A DNA stretch of 64,000 nt from Candidatus Villigracilis saccharophilus (GTDB taxonomy: Bacteria; Chloroflexota; Anaerolineae; Anaerolineales; Villigracilaceae), in NCBI GenBank assembly GCA_016709305.1, contig JADJNA010000009.1, forward strand, positions 83,888-147,887, in the 5' to 3' direction. The notes below the pieces were generated by a model that did not search any database, was not told the DNA's origin, and saw only the letters and a program-made list of their open reading frames with translations. Shown one piece after another: positions 45,249-54,708 of this stretch (positions are counted from its first letter, which is position 1; every line of letters starts with the position of its first letter). A program made the position numbers and the translations under genes.

Positions 45249-48200
45249 TTATTTATAGATTGGCAGGGTAAAAGAAAAAACACTGCCTTCACCCGGCACA
45301 CCCGCACTGGACATCCAAATGCGGCCACTATGCATTTCAACCAACTGGCGTACGATCGGAAGACCGAGACCGGTGCCCGGGGTTGCAAGAACCAGCGGAT
45401 GCTCGCCGCGGAAGAACCGTTCAAAAATACGCGGTTGTTCCTCCAGTGCGATCCCCACGCCGTTATCCTGTACATCCACCTGGATATCATCATTCTGTTG
45501 ATGCATATTGACTGTGATCGTTCCATTTTGAGGCGTGTAATTATAGGCATTGTCGACGAGACTCCCCAGAATCTGGCGGACACGTTCACGATCGCCCTTG
45601 ATGGCGGGTAATTTTTTTGAAGCATCCAACGATAACGCGATCGGTTTATTTTCTATCCGTGAACGGCGAAGCACTTCTTCGATCACCTCTTCGGCGATCT
45701 CGTAGAGGTTTACGGATTCCGGATTAAGGGTGACGCGTCCCGCTTCGATGCGCGAAATATCCAGCAGATCGCCCACAAGAGTATTAAGACGGTCTATGTT
45801 ATTGCGAACGACATCAAGGAAGTGCATTTGATTCTCATTCAAAGCGCCCGCCGCGCCCATGGTAAGGATGTCCACGTAGCCTTTGATGGCTGTCATGGGC
45901 GTGCGTAATTCATGGCTGACCGTCGCGACAAACTCGGATTTCAAGCGGTCCACCTCCACCTCATGGGTAATATCGCGGAAAATAGACACGGTTCCAAGAA
46001 AATCGTTTTGTAATATGACTGGCGCAAGGTGGACCAACGCAATGCGGTCATCCTCGAGTTCCAGTTGTTCGGCATACGTATCACCAGCGCGATAAGAGGC
46101 TGTGTTTGCAGACCAAAAGCGAATCGTATCCTTCCACGAAGTTGCGGCTTTTCCAAACAGACCGCCAAAAGCATCCATGGATCTGCCAAGCAGCTCGCTG
46201 CCAGTCACGCCAAGAATATTCTCTGCGGATGAATTGACAAAGGTGACGCGGTTCTCCTTGCCGGTGACCAGCACGCCATCGGCCACCGCTTCAAGGATGG
46301 CTTGCGAACGACTGGCATCCTCCTGTTCCTTGCGGAGCATGACACCAAGGCGCTCCGCCTGGTCACGGATCAATTCATAGAGATGCGCATTGTTAATCGC
46401 AACCGCCACCTGACTGGCAATTGCTTTAACGAGGATGAGCATTTCCGAATTGAAGAAATGAGCAGTGCGGTGAAAAACCATCAACACCCCGATCACATCC
46501 GCGCCGACCATCATGGGCACCACAATGCTGCTGCGGTGATCCTGCCCATACATTTTCTTTTGCAGCCAGCGCGGGTCTTTATCCAGTTCATTGACCAGTA
46601 CGGCTTCGCAATTCTGGACAACCCAGCCAGCTAAACTTTCACCAATCTTCAGTGTGAGATCCTGGCCAGCCGTGTCACCCTGACCAGATACAAATCCATA
46701 ACCAGCGCGGAAATGTAACAGATTATCATCCGCATTCAACAGCAGAATCGTGCCTTGTTCGGCGCCGGTGGCGTCGTTTAGCAGTGACAAGGTACGACTT
46801 AAAGCACGGTCAAGGTCAAGGCTGGATGATACTTCAGTGAGAATATGAAGAAGGGTTTCTGTATTTTGTTGTTCGTGTTGTAACTGCGAAGTACGCTCGA
46901 TAACACGCATTTCCAACATAGCCGCGAGGTTTTGTGTTTCCGCAAAGAGACGCCCGTTTTGAATAGCGACAATCGCCTGATTCGCGAGCGTGCCAAGGAT
47001 CTGTACATCCTCTTCAAAATACACGCCTGCCTGATAGCTTTGAACAGAAAGCATACCGAGGGTTTTTCCGCCCAGCATCATTGGAACAGCCACAACAGAT
47101 TGAGTATCATCGCCAGCACGGGTCTGGACTGTATCCATGGTATTGGCCTGTTCCAACGTTGAGATCAGCACCGGCTTGCCGCTCTTGATAACCTCGCTGC
47201 TTAATCCTTTGCCATACGGAACCCTTTCGCCAGGGATGCGTTTTCCGAGATCAAATAAATAGACCGGCTCGATCTCATTGTGTTCCTGGTCCAACAGGGT
47301 GATCACGACAGATTCTGCCGGCATTAGGCGTTCCGCCGCCTTATGCACAGAAGCATAGATTTCTTCCGGGACCAGACTCGCGCTGACCAATGAGCTGGTT
47401 TCGTTGAGGATTGCCAATCGCTCGGCGGTCCGAACCGTGGATTGGTACAGGCGGGCATTTTCAAGCGCAATGATGGATTGATTCGTAATGGTGCGCGCCA
47501 CCTCCACATCACTCGAACCGAATTGTTCTCCGCCTGCCATTTGTGCGAAAACCAACCCCGCTAGTGTCTGCCCGCTTATCAGCGGCAGGATGAGCAAAGC
47601 CGAAATATTTTCATCCAGCAGTTCCATCAGCGAAGCAAGATCAGGCTCATGGCGGGGATCATTGGTGTTGAAAATTCCCAACGATTCACTTAGGCGGCTA
47701 AATATAGGCGCATCAGGCAACTGGCGGGGGAATTTGATCTTCATGCGGGGAGCAGTGACTCTCCAGTACGCTCGGCCCCGCTCAAAGGTCAGAATGGAGA
47801 CGCGCTGAACGTCCAAGGCTTTGAGCAATTCATCAGCGGTCAGATTCAAGATCTGTTCAGCATCCAACATGCCGGTCAAACCAGATGTGAAGCGGTTGAG
47901 TGATGTGAGCCGCTGGGATCGTTGATCCAGTTGCGTGGCACGACTGACGCTGTCTTCATACAAACGGGCATTATCCAACGAAACCGCGGATTGGCTCGCA
48001 AAGGTTAATGCCACCTGTAATTGTTCGCGGGTATAGAAGTGCGCCTGCCATTTTTCGACAGCAAGCACGCCGATCAAATCACCCTTTGAAATTAACGGAA
48101 TGCCAAGCCATGAAAGACGCGGAGCTTCCACCGGCATAAAACGCGAATCCTCACGCACATCCCTGACTGAAATTGGCTGGCCGGTTCTGGTCATTTCCTT

Positions 48201-51200
48201 GAAAAGTACACTGTCTGAAACCGAAACAGACAGCCCGAGGCGGGGCTCTGAATCTGGAAATCCGCGCGCAGAGGCCACGGAAAGGCGGTCATTGTCGCGC
48301 AGCCAGAGTGTGGCCGTATCATACGGAATGATGGGGGTTAATTGATCGAGCAGGGTATTGATCAATTGATCGCTGCGCAAACTGGAGGTGAGCGAAGCGG
48401 ACGCGTTATTCAAAGCCTGCAATTGTCCGGCGCGCTCCTGTGTTGCCTGCACAAGGCGCAGGTTGTCAAGTGAAAGCGCGATCTGCTGGGCAAGCGACAA
48501 CAGCAGAACTTCATCTTCATGACTGAAAGCCGAAGTGGTATTGAAATTATCCAGGACAAGCAGCCCCAGGTTTTGTTCTTTGGTAACAATCGGAATGAGT
48601 AAGCTTGAAACCGGCAAACGGCCGCCCGTGGCCTGACGATACAATGCCAGGTTTTCAGGACTCAAGTTGTAATCACGCGTAAATTTCACTTCATCCACAC
48701 GGCGCGCCGCTTTATTGGCAAAGGTATTACCGGGCAATGCCTCCCCCATGCGGTAATGGATCTTTAGCATACTGTCGTTATCGGCGTATCCAGAAACCAC
48801 ATGCGGAACTAGCATTTCAGTTTTCGGATTCCATATCAACACCATGCCCGCGTGTCCATGTTGGATGACCCTCCGCGAACTGTCGAGCAACGACTTGATC
48901 ACCGCCTCAGGATCCATCCCCGAAAGCTGGTGACTAAAGTCAAGGAGCAGGTTGACTTCTTCGAGGCGGCGGCGCGTCTGATTCAATAGGGAGATATTTT
49001 GCAGGATCAGGGAAGTCTGTTGGGCGATCTGTAAATAGACCTGATTGTCTTCCACAGTGAAGGCAGGCATGGGTTCAGGGCTGACAGCAAGCATGGCTGC
49101 CACTGGTTTGTTATCGATCATGACGGGCAGACAAATGACGCCTTTTGCGCGCAACGCAATCAACAGGGAGGCGTCGCGCCACTCATCGCTTTCATCCAGA
49201 TTTGCTATCAATATGGGCATGCCGTTTTGCAGACAGGCGCGCAATGGATTGCGCTGACCAAATAAAGCCTCCACGTTCGTGGAACGGGGCAAACTGCCGA
49301 GAACATGCAAAAGACGCGGACCGTCCAGTGTATTCTCAGCCACCAACGCCACAGACATGCCAAGCTGCGTCAGCGTTTCACGCCCAAGCGCAGAAAGCGC
49401 GGAAGATGCATCCAATTGGCGGCTGACTGATTCGGTAATAGCGAGCCCTGCCCGCACCCGCTGGGTGCGCCGATCCAAATTATGCAGGGAAATGGTTAAC
49501 TCAAGATCCTTATGAAGCAGTACCGGCAGATCATTCTGTGTGATATCAAGTAATTTTTGCTGGCGCAGCAAGCCGGAAGCCAGTGAATCAATGCGCGCGT
49601 GTAATTCCTGCTGACGCAGAGTCGTGCTGATCAACAAAGCAGCCTGGGCGGCGAAAACCTCAACAGTTTCGATCGTCGCCCGATCCGGGCGAAGTCCATT
49701 CAATGGATCGTCAAGGCTGATCAAACCCACGATCTCGCCATCGGTATTTTCAAGCGGAATGAGCAGGGCATCATCCGCGTCCCAGGTATTCGCTGCTTTG
49801 GAAGCAGACGCGGATACATCCAATGTGATCATATGCACATCTGAAGGCACCACGGGAGATCGGTCAATCGGAATAAAAAAGGAACGGCTGATCTTAAATT
49901 CTGGACGCATGATCTGCTGCATACCTGCCAGCGGTTGTTTTCGGGCAAATAGTTCAGACAGCGTTTCCTGTGGAATTCCAACGGCGGCAACACGACGCAG
50001 CAAGCCTTGTTCCGCCTCCATGATGCTGATCAAAACCACGCGGAAGGGAGTTGCATCACGAATGCCGCTTGCAATGGTCTGCAATGCCTGCTCCAACGGC
50101 TGTTCATTACTAATGCCATAACTTACATCTGCCAGCCGTACAAGCGTATCCGCGCGGCGGCGCATCAGCTCACCACGCTGTTTCTCGGTTTGGTAATGCT
50201 GGGCATTGCTCAAGGCAATACCAGCCTGCACAGCCAGCGCTTGCACGAGTTCAGCCGTTTCCAGTTTAAAGAAATCAGGACGACTTGAATGCAGGGTGAC
50301 CAAACCGATCACACGTGTCTGATAATTGATCGGAGCAATGATGGCAGAACGCACATTTTCGTGCGGTGCGGGAATATTTTCACGGGAGAAATCAGATATG
50401 ACCTGAAGTTCATCTTTTTTCAGAATATCCTGCTCAACATCAAATAATTCACGCCCGCGTTCACAGCCAATGGATAATTCGATGCGCGGGTCAGACACAT
50501 CACTGTCCGCTTCAAAAAGAATAATCGAAGAGCAATCCGCATGAGCCAAACGCAGCCCTTCATCATGAATGATCTGGAGTAAATGCCTAAGATCAAGCGA
50601 CGCGCCCAATTCGCGGTTGACGCGCATGATCGCGGAAAGCTGTTCCACGCGACGGCGTAAAGATTCATCCGTCTGCGCGAGTAATGCGGCGGATTCAACC
50701 GCAGTCGCCAAATGACCAGCAGCTGTGGAGATGGTTTGAAGATCATAGGCATTGAAGAAATCCGCTTTGTAACTTCCCAACATCATTTCGCCAATACTTT
50801 GTTCACGCACCACCAGTGGCACCACGACCGCTGATTCCATTCGAAGGGCATCAGCCAATGGACGGTAAGCGGGTAATACCCTCCTATCCGTGCTGAGATG
50901 TCCTGAAAGAAATGATCTTTGGCTTCCAGATACCGTATGGGAATAATTGGGATCGTCCACGAAGATCTGAAGGAAGGATTTGCTGATCGCATCTGTAACA
51001 CCAAATGTTGACTCACGGCGCAGACGAAGTTCACCGCGCGATTCATCCAACAGGAAAATCGCACCTGTATCAGCTTGAAACAGATTCGCCAATTCCTGCA
51101 CAGAATATTTCAGGATTTCTTCAAGCGTGGCGGATGACCCTGAAAGACTAGCGATCCGATGTAACGCGTCAGACCGTTGGGCGCGCAAGCGCGTCTGCTG

Positions 51201-52658
51201 CACCAGCAACACATTTTCAATCACCGCCGCAGCCTGGTTTGCAACAATATTCATCAAGCGGACCTCTTGCGGGGTAAAGGGAAGCGTGCCGAGTGTATGA
51301 TGACCGACCTGCAAATATCCAAGCATGCGCCCTGAAGACAACAAAGGCATAAGCGCCATGTCTCGTAAACTGGCGGCGGTTGCAATATCGGCAAGACCCA
51401 GGTCACGCCAGGTTTCATCGCCGGCCGCGCTTAGTGTAAAGATCGATTGTTGGGATGCAATAACCTTTTCAGCAGAGCCGCCCACTGGAACCGCAACTCG
51501 ATAGATCTCCACCAAATGCGGCGGCAACCCGCGAAACGGGACCTTGCCTTCAAGCATGCGCTTATCTTCATCATAAAGAAGAAATCCGACAACCTCTGCT
51601 GGAAATAACGGGATGACACTCTCCAACAACCGCGCAAAAATATCCTGAAAATCGTGTACAGAACCAAGCGCCTGATTCAAATTGGCAAGACCGGCAAGTT
51701 CTGTCCCGCGTTTTTGCTCCTCTTCATATAATTTCGCGTTGCGGATCGCGACCGCTGCCTGGGCTGATACCAAAGACAACAGATCAAGGTCATGCTGACC
51801 AAACGCGCCGCCTCCAACCTGACCCGCCTCCAGCGCGCCGACCAATTCGCCGCCCGCCATGAGGGGAATTCCCAAATAGGATTGGATCGGAAGCAGTTCC
51901 CCGTTCACGGTGAGTTCCGGCTGTGACCGAGCATCTGAGATCAGGATGGGAGCATGACGTCCGGTTAACTGATTGGTCAAACTGCCAAATTGAGAAAAGG
52001 ATTCAAGTGCGACGCTTTCTGCGCTGACCACTGCTTCCTGATAACGATACGGAACCAAGACCTGTCTTTCAGAACTCCACAATTTCAACTCAAGCACATC
52101 CGAAGGTACAAGGCGGATGACATTTTCCAGAATGGCTTGTACCGTAGTTTGCAGGTCAAGACTTTCCGCGATCCCCTGTCCAAAATCAGTGATCACTTGC
52201 AGGATCTCTTCCGAAGCGCCGTGCCCATCATCCAGCACGGGGAGCATATCCTTACCGCGCAAAGAAACCAGCATCATTGGAAAAACGCCTGGTATTTCAT
52301 AAGACGCGATTTCTACCAGTCTGCCGTCGAGCGAAACCCTCTTAAGTCCAGGAACAGCACATATATCAAGAAAGTCACTGGAAGGACGAACCCGCCGCGC
52401 AAGACGCTCAAGGTCATAAGGCTCATTCTCGTGCAAGTTAAAATACGAACGCGCAAACGCGCTGATATACTCCACCCGTCCGCCCGGCTGGAGGATGATC
52501 ACCGCTTGATCTGATTGTGTCGATTCGGGGAATATTAGGTGGGTGGAATTAGATTGTGCATTGACCTGTGGGCGCAAAAATATACGCAATACAACCCAGA
52601 CCAGTATGATACATACCAGCCCGGCGATGAACAGGCTAACGCCAACTCCGGAAAACAT
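45249..52658 (-). CDS. Giant sensor histidine kinase with eleven tandem GAF domains
   Basis: The 2469-residue protein has one N-terminal membrane helix (about 7-29), a PAS-like segment (about 50-140), then eleven GAF domains of about 160 residues each. They begin at the recurrent helix seen as ITDFGQGIAESLDL, LANLNQALGSVHDF, LHRIASLSGSSATL, IMRVNRELGASLDL, LADVSYGISNEQPL, LAITESVSRQLDAS, LLDFSHQLSGMDPE, LNNASASLTSSLRS, LNRFTSGLTGMLDA, LNETSSLVSASLVP and LTEVSSSLDLDRAL. A PAS (about 2105-2215), HisKA with phospho-acceptor His in VSHELRTPMTAIKGY and HATPase_c (VDNAYNY, DNGVGI, GTGLGLPIV) follow. The frame is intact over 7.4 kb. The GAF array probably senses small molecules or redox; ligands are unknown. 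It is flanked on both sides by response regulators. Confidence 0.93.
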   Translation of the reverse strand: MFSGVGVSLFIAGLVCIILVWVVLRIFLRPQVNAQSNSTHLIFPESTQSDQAVIILQPGGRVEYISAFARSYFNLHENEPYDLERLARRVRPSSDFLDICAVPGLKRVSLDGRLVEIASYEIPGVFPMMLVSLRGKDMLPVLDDGHGASEEILQVITDFGQGIAESLDLQTTVQAILENVIRLVPSDVLELKLWSSERQVLVPYRYQEAVVSAESVALESFSQFGSLTNQLTGRHAPILISDARSQPELTVNGELLPIQSYLGIPLMAGGELVGALEAGQVGGGAFGQHDLDLLSLVSAQAAVAIRNAKLYEEEQKRGTELAGLANLNQALGSVHDFQDIFARLLESVIPLFPAEVVGFLLYDEDKRMLEGKVPFRGLPPHLVEIYRVAVPVGGSAEKVIASQQSIFTLSAAGDETWRDLGLADIATAASLRDMALMPLLSSGRMLGYLQVGHHTLGTLPFTPQEVRLMNIVANQAAAVIENVLLVQQTRLRAQRSDALHRIASLSGSSATLEEILKYSVQELANLFQADTGAIFLLDESRGELRLRRESTFGVTDAISKSFLQIFVDDPNYSHTVSGSQRSFLSGHLSTDRRVLPAYRPLADALRMESAVVVPLVVREQSIGEMMLGSYKADFFNAYDLQTISTAAGHLATAVESAALLAQTDESLRRRVEQLSAIMRVNRELGASLDLRHLLQIIHDEGLRLAHADCSSIILFEADSDVSDPRIELSIGCERGRELFDVEQDILKKDELQVISDFSRENIPAPHENVRSAIIAPINYQTRVIGLVTLHSSRPDFFKLETAELVQALAVQAGIALSNAQHYQTEKQRGELMRRRADTLVRLADVSYGISNEQPLEQALQTIASGIRDATPFRVVLISIMEAEQGLLRRVAAVGIPQETLSELFARKQPLAGMQQIMRPEFKISRSFFIPIDRSPVVPSDVHMITLDVSASASKAANTWDADDALLIPLENTDGEIVGLISLDDPLNGLRPDRATIETVEVFAAQAALLISTTLRQQELHARIDSLASGLLRQQKLLDITQNDLPVLLHKDLELTISLHNLDRRTQRVRAGLAITESVSRQLDASSALSALGRETLTQLGMSVALVAENTLDGPRLLHVLGSLPRSTNVEALFGQRNPLRACLQNGMPILIANLDESDEWRDASLLIALRAKGVICLPVMIDNKPVAAMLAVSPEPMPAFTVEDNQVYLQIAQQTSLILQNISLLNQTRRRLEEVNLLLDFSHQLSGMDPEAVIKSLLDSSRRVIQHGHAGMVLIWNPKTEMLVPHVVSGYADNDSMLKIHYRMGEALPGNTFANKAARRVDEVKFTRDYNLSPENLALYRQATGGRLPVSSLLIPIVTKEQNLGLLVLDNFNTTSAFSHEDEVLLLSLAQQIALSLDNLRLVQATQERAGQLQALNNASASLTSSLRSDQLINTLLDQLTPIIPYDTATLWLRDNDRLSVASARGFPDSEPRLGLSVSVSDSVLFKEMTRTGQPISVRDVREDSRFMPVEAPRLSWLGIPLISKGDLIGVLAVEKWQAHFYTREQLQVALTFASQSAVSLDNARLYEDSVSRATQLDQRSQRLTSLNRFTSGLTGMLDAEQILNLTADELLKALDVQRVSILTFERGRAYWRVTAPRMKIKFPRQLPDAPIFSRLSESLGIFNTNDPRHEPDLASLMELLDENISALLILPLISGQTLAGLVFAQMAGGEQFGSSDVEVARTITNQSIIALENARLYQSTVRTAERLAILNETSSLVSASLVPEEIYASVHKAAERLMPAESVVITLLDQEHNEIEPVYLFDLGKRIPGERVPYGKGLSSEVIKSGKPVLISTLEQANTMDTVQTRAGDDTQSVVAVPMMLGGKTLGMLSVQSYQAGVYFEEDVQILGTLANQAIVAIQNGRLFAETQNLAAMLEMRVIERTSQLQHEQQNTETLLHILTEVSSSLDLDRALSRTLSLLNDATGAEQGTILLLNADDNLLHFRAGYGFVSGQGDTAGQDLTLKIGESLAGWVVQNCEAVLVNELDKDPRWLQKKMYGQDHRSSIVVPMMVGADVIGVLMVFHRTAHFFNSEMLILVKAIASQVAVAINNAHLYELIRDQAERLGVMLRKEQEDASRSQAILEAVADGVLVTGKENRVTFVNSSAENILGVTGSELLGRSMDAFGGLFGKAATSWKDTIRFWSANTASYRAGDTYAEQLELEDDRIALVHLAPVILQNDFLGTVSIFRDITHEVEVDRLKSEFVATVSHELRTPMTAIKGYVDILTMGAAGALNENQMHFLDVVRNNIDRLNTLVGDLLDISRIEAGRVTLNPESVNLYEIAEEVIEEVLRRSRIENKPIALSLDASKKLPAIKGDRERVRQILGSLVDNAYNYTPQNGTITVNMHQQNDDIQVDVQDNGVGIALEEQPRIFERFFRGEHPLVLATPGTGLGLPIVRQLVEMHSGRIWMSSAGVPGEGSVFSFTLPIYK

Positions 52659-52675
52659 GAAAAATGCCCGCCTTA

Positions 52676-53581
52676 TCAGACGGAGGAATCGGACGCCGCA
52701 TCCTGACGACGCGCTTCTGCCGCAAGCTCCGTGATCTCACGGATATCGGCAAAGGAATGCGAACTCGGCGAAACCAATCCCGCCGCAAAGGTCATGAAGG
52801 GAACTTTCTCCAAAACACCGTCCGTTCTGGGTGCTTGAATGAAACCTTGCTGACGATCGATAAAGTTATAGTGGGTCTGTATTTCTTCTGCAAAACGTTC
52901 CTTTAGCCTTTTGCGAATATTCGGTGCGGCCTCGTTCGTTGTAATAATAATAAAATTATCGCCGCCCGCGTGGCCGATGAAGTCACTCATTGTACCGAGT
53001 TCATCCACCACTTCTCCGATCACCATCGCAGCAAAACGGACAACGTCATCGCCCGCAACAAATCCATACACATCCTTGAAAGGTTCGAAATGATTCAGGC
53101 GCACATCCAGCAGCGCCCATTCTTTCTCGCGGATGATACGGCGCAGCTGCTCTTCGATCAAGCGGCCCGCAGGCAGGCCGGAACGCGGATCAGTGAGACT
53201 CTCCCGCTCTGAACGGCGAATGGCTCCCTGCACACGCAGTTTTAATTCTTCGATGTCAAAAGGCTTGGTGATGTAATCATCCGCGCCCAGCTCCAGCCCC
53301 TGCAGTTTGTCGCTGCGTTCATCTTTTTGTGTCAGGAATATCACAGGGATATGGCTGGTGCGTGTGCTGACCCGCAAATTGCGGCAAACCTCATACCCGT
53401 CAATATCCGGCAGCATGATATCCAACACGATCAAGTGCGGCAGAGCGCGTTTAACCTTCTCCAAAGCGTCACGTCCTCGATGCGCCACATCGACATCATA
53501 TTTCATGCCTGAGAAATAGATCTTAAGCATGTTGGCGATGTCTACATCATCTTCCACTACCAAAAGGCGAGCATTTCCCAT
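52676..53581 (-). CDS. Receiver with degenerate GGDEF output
   Basis: The ~301-residue protein has a receiver (VVEDDVD pocket, phospho-acceptor Asp in LIVLDIMLPDIDGYE, Thr in FLTQKD, Lys in ITKPFD) and a C-terminal GGDEF-like domain. The active-site motif reads HAGGDNF, with Glu replaced by Asn, and the upstream I-site Arg is lost (TMSD). It is therefore unlikely to make cyclic di-GMP, and may be a phospho-dependent binding partner. The ATG at 53581 is preferred over 53593 because GGAGG lies 6 bases before it. It starts 11 bases after the acyl-ACP reductase stop and ends 17 bases before the giant kinase, so it is co-transcribed with both. Confidence 0.85.
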   Translation of the reverse strand: MGNARLLVVEDDVDIANMLKIYFSGMKYDVDVAHRGRDALEKVKRALPHLIVLDIMLPDIDGYEVCRNLRVSTRTSHIPVIFLTQKDERSDKLQGLELGADDYITKPFDIEELKLRVQGAIRRSERESLTDPRSGLPAGRLIEEQLRRIIREKEWALLDVRLNHFEPFKDVYGFVAGDDVVRFAAMVIGEVVDELGTMSDFIGHAGGDNFIIITTNEAAPNIRKRLKERFAEEIQTHYNFIDRQQGFIQAPRTDGVLEKVPFMTFAAGLVSPSSHSFADIREITELAAEARRQDAASDSSV

Positions 53582-53592
53582 ATAAGCCTCCA

Positions 53593-54681
53593 CTAGCCGT
53601 GCAGCGCGCCAATGCGCGCATTTTTCTTAACGGCTGCGATCTGTTCAGTTGTTACTTCACGTTCGAACGAACGAAATCCGCTCATGCGAAAGCCGTGCTT
53701 CTCAGCGATCGCGGTGATCTCTTTAACACGCTCAACTGTGATATCCCTGCCCACGGTGTAATCTTCAAAGCGGCCTTCCAAAGCCAGCGCAATGGTCTCA
53801 GCCATGCAAGCGTACACCTTTCCCTCGGGAAAACCAAAGTTAAAGTGAAAATCCACATCACCCGGCACATCCACCATTCCGCCGTCAATCACTAATATAT
53901 CATCTCTCACTGCGGCCACCATTGCAGAAACGTCACGAGGGCGCGCCACGTCGCAAACCACACTGCCTGGCTGTAAAAATTCAGGGCGGATGACATCGTG
54001 AATGGAACTGGTAACGGTCAATATCAATTGCGCTTCCTTTAAAATATCCATCTTCGTATTGATGACAATTCCGCTTCGGGACTTAAGCTGAAGCCTGTCT
54101 CGCAAGGCCTCGAGTTTTTTCTCATCCCGGGCGAGGAGCAAAGTCCGTGCCGCATCTCCAGCCAACAGTTCAGCACAGACGCGCCCGATCGCGCCCGTGG
54201 CGCCCACGATGGCCACCGTCGCCTCTTCCATTTTTATATCCATCACGCGCGCCGCTTCACGGATGGCTTGCACCGCCATTGCAATCGTGTACGAGTCGCC
54301 GGTGGTGACGGGAATATCCAGCGCGTTTGCGATGGTCACGCCCGCATCGCCGACCACGGAGGTAAATGCGCCGAGGCCAAGAATGTTCGCGCCCAGTTTT
54401 TCAGCCATGCGTCCCGTTTGAATAATTTTACGATAGACCGTGCGCTCGGGCAATTGCAGCATGCGGCGCGGAGTATATGGACAGGCAATGAACCAGCCCT
54501 TGATGGTCTTGCCCGTGGCTTGCGAGGTGATTCCTTCGATCTCTGAAATATAAACGGGCGGAAAGAAGGTGGAAAAAAAATCTATTTGTCTTTCGTTTAA
54601 TATTTTTCCCAGCAACGGGAACTTGCGGCTTACATCCCGCTTGGGTTCAATGGGATGAATGATAAAGGCGAAGCTGTCCAT
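53593..54681 (-). CDS. Acyl-ACP reductase-like (AAR family) oxidoreductase
   Basis: About 362 residues, homologous to cyanobacterial long-chain acyl-ACP reductase along its length: SFAFIIHPIEPKRDVSRKFP, ITSQATGKTIKGWFIACP, LGLGAFTSVVGDAG, the NADPH loop VAIVGATGAIGRVCAELL, and VYACMAETIALALEG, which contains the catalytic Cys. In cyanobacteria it makes fatty aldehydes for alkane synthesis, but no aldehyde-deformylating oxygenase is in this window. The aldehyde must then have another fate, or the reaction differs. The start at 54681 (MDSFAF) has GAGAT upstream and matches family starts; a Met at 54708 is the alternative. It sits between a beta-helix protein and a response regulator. Confidence 0.82.
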   Translation of the reverse strand: MDSFAFIIHPIEPKRDVSRKFPLLGKILNERQIDFFSTFFPPVYISEIEGITSQATGKTIKGWFIACPYTPRRMLQLPERTVYRKIIQTGRMAEKLGANILGLGAFTSVVGDAGVTIANALDIPVTTGDSYTIAMAVQAIREAARVMDIKMEEATVAIVGATGAIGRVCAELLAGDAARTLLLARDEKKLEALRDRLQLKSRSGIVINTKMDILKEAQLILTVTSSIHDVIRPEFLQPGSVVCDVARPRDVSAMVAAVRDDILVIDGGMVDVPGDVDFHFNFGFPEGKVYACMAETIALALEGRFEDYTVGRDITVERVKEITAIAEKHGFRMSGFRSFEREVTTEQIAAVKKNARIGALHG

Positions 54682-54708
54682 TTTATCTCGACAAAACTCG
54701 ATACCCAT

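Noticed and set aside
45239..45625. Longer start for the CheY-like protein
   Set aside because: The extension overlaps the kinase HATPase region out of frame, while the ATG at 45238 begins a complete receiver.
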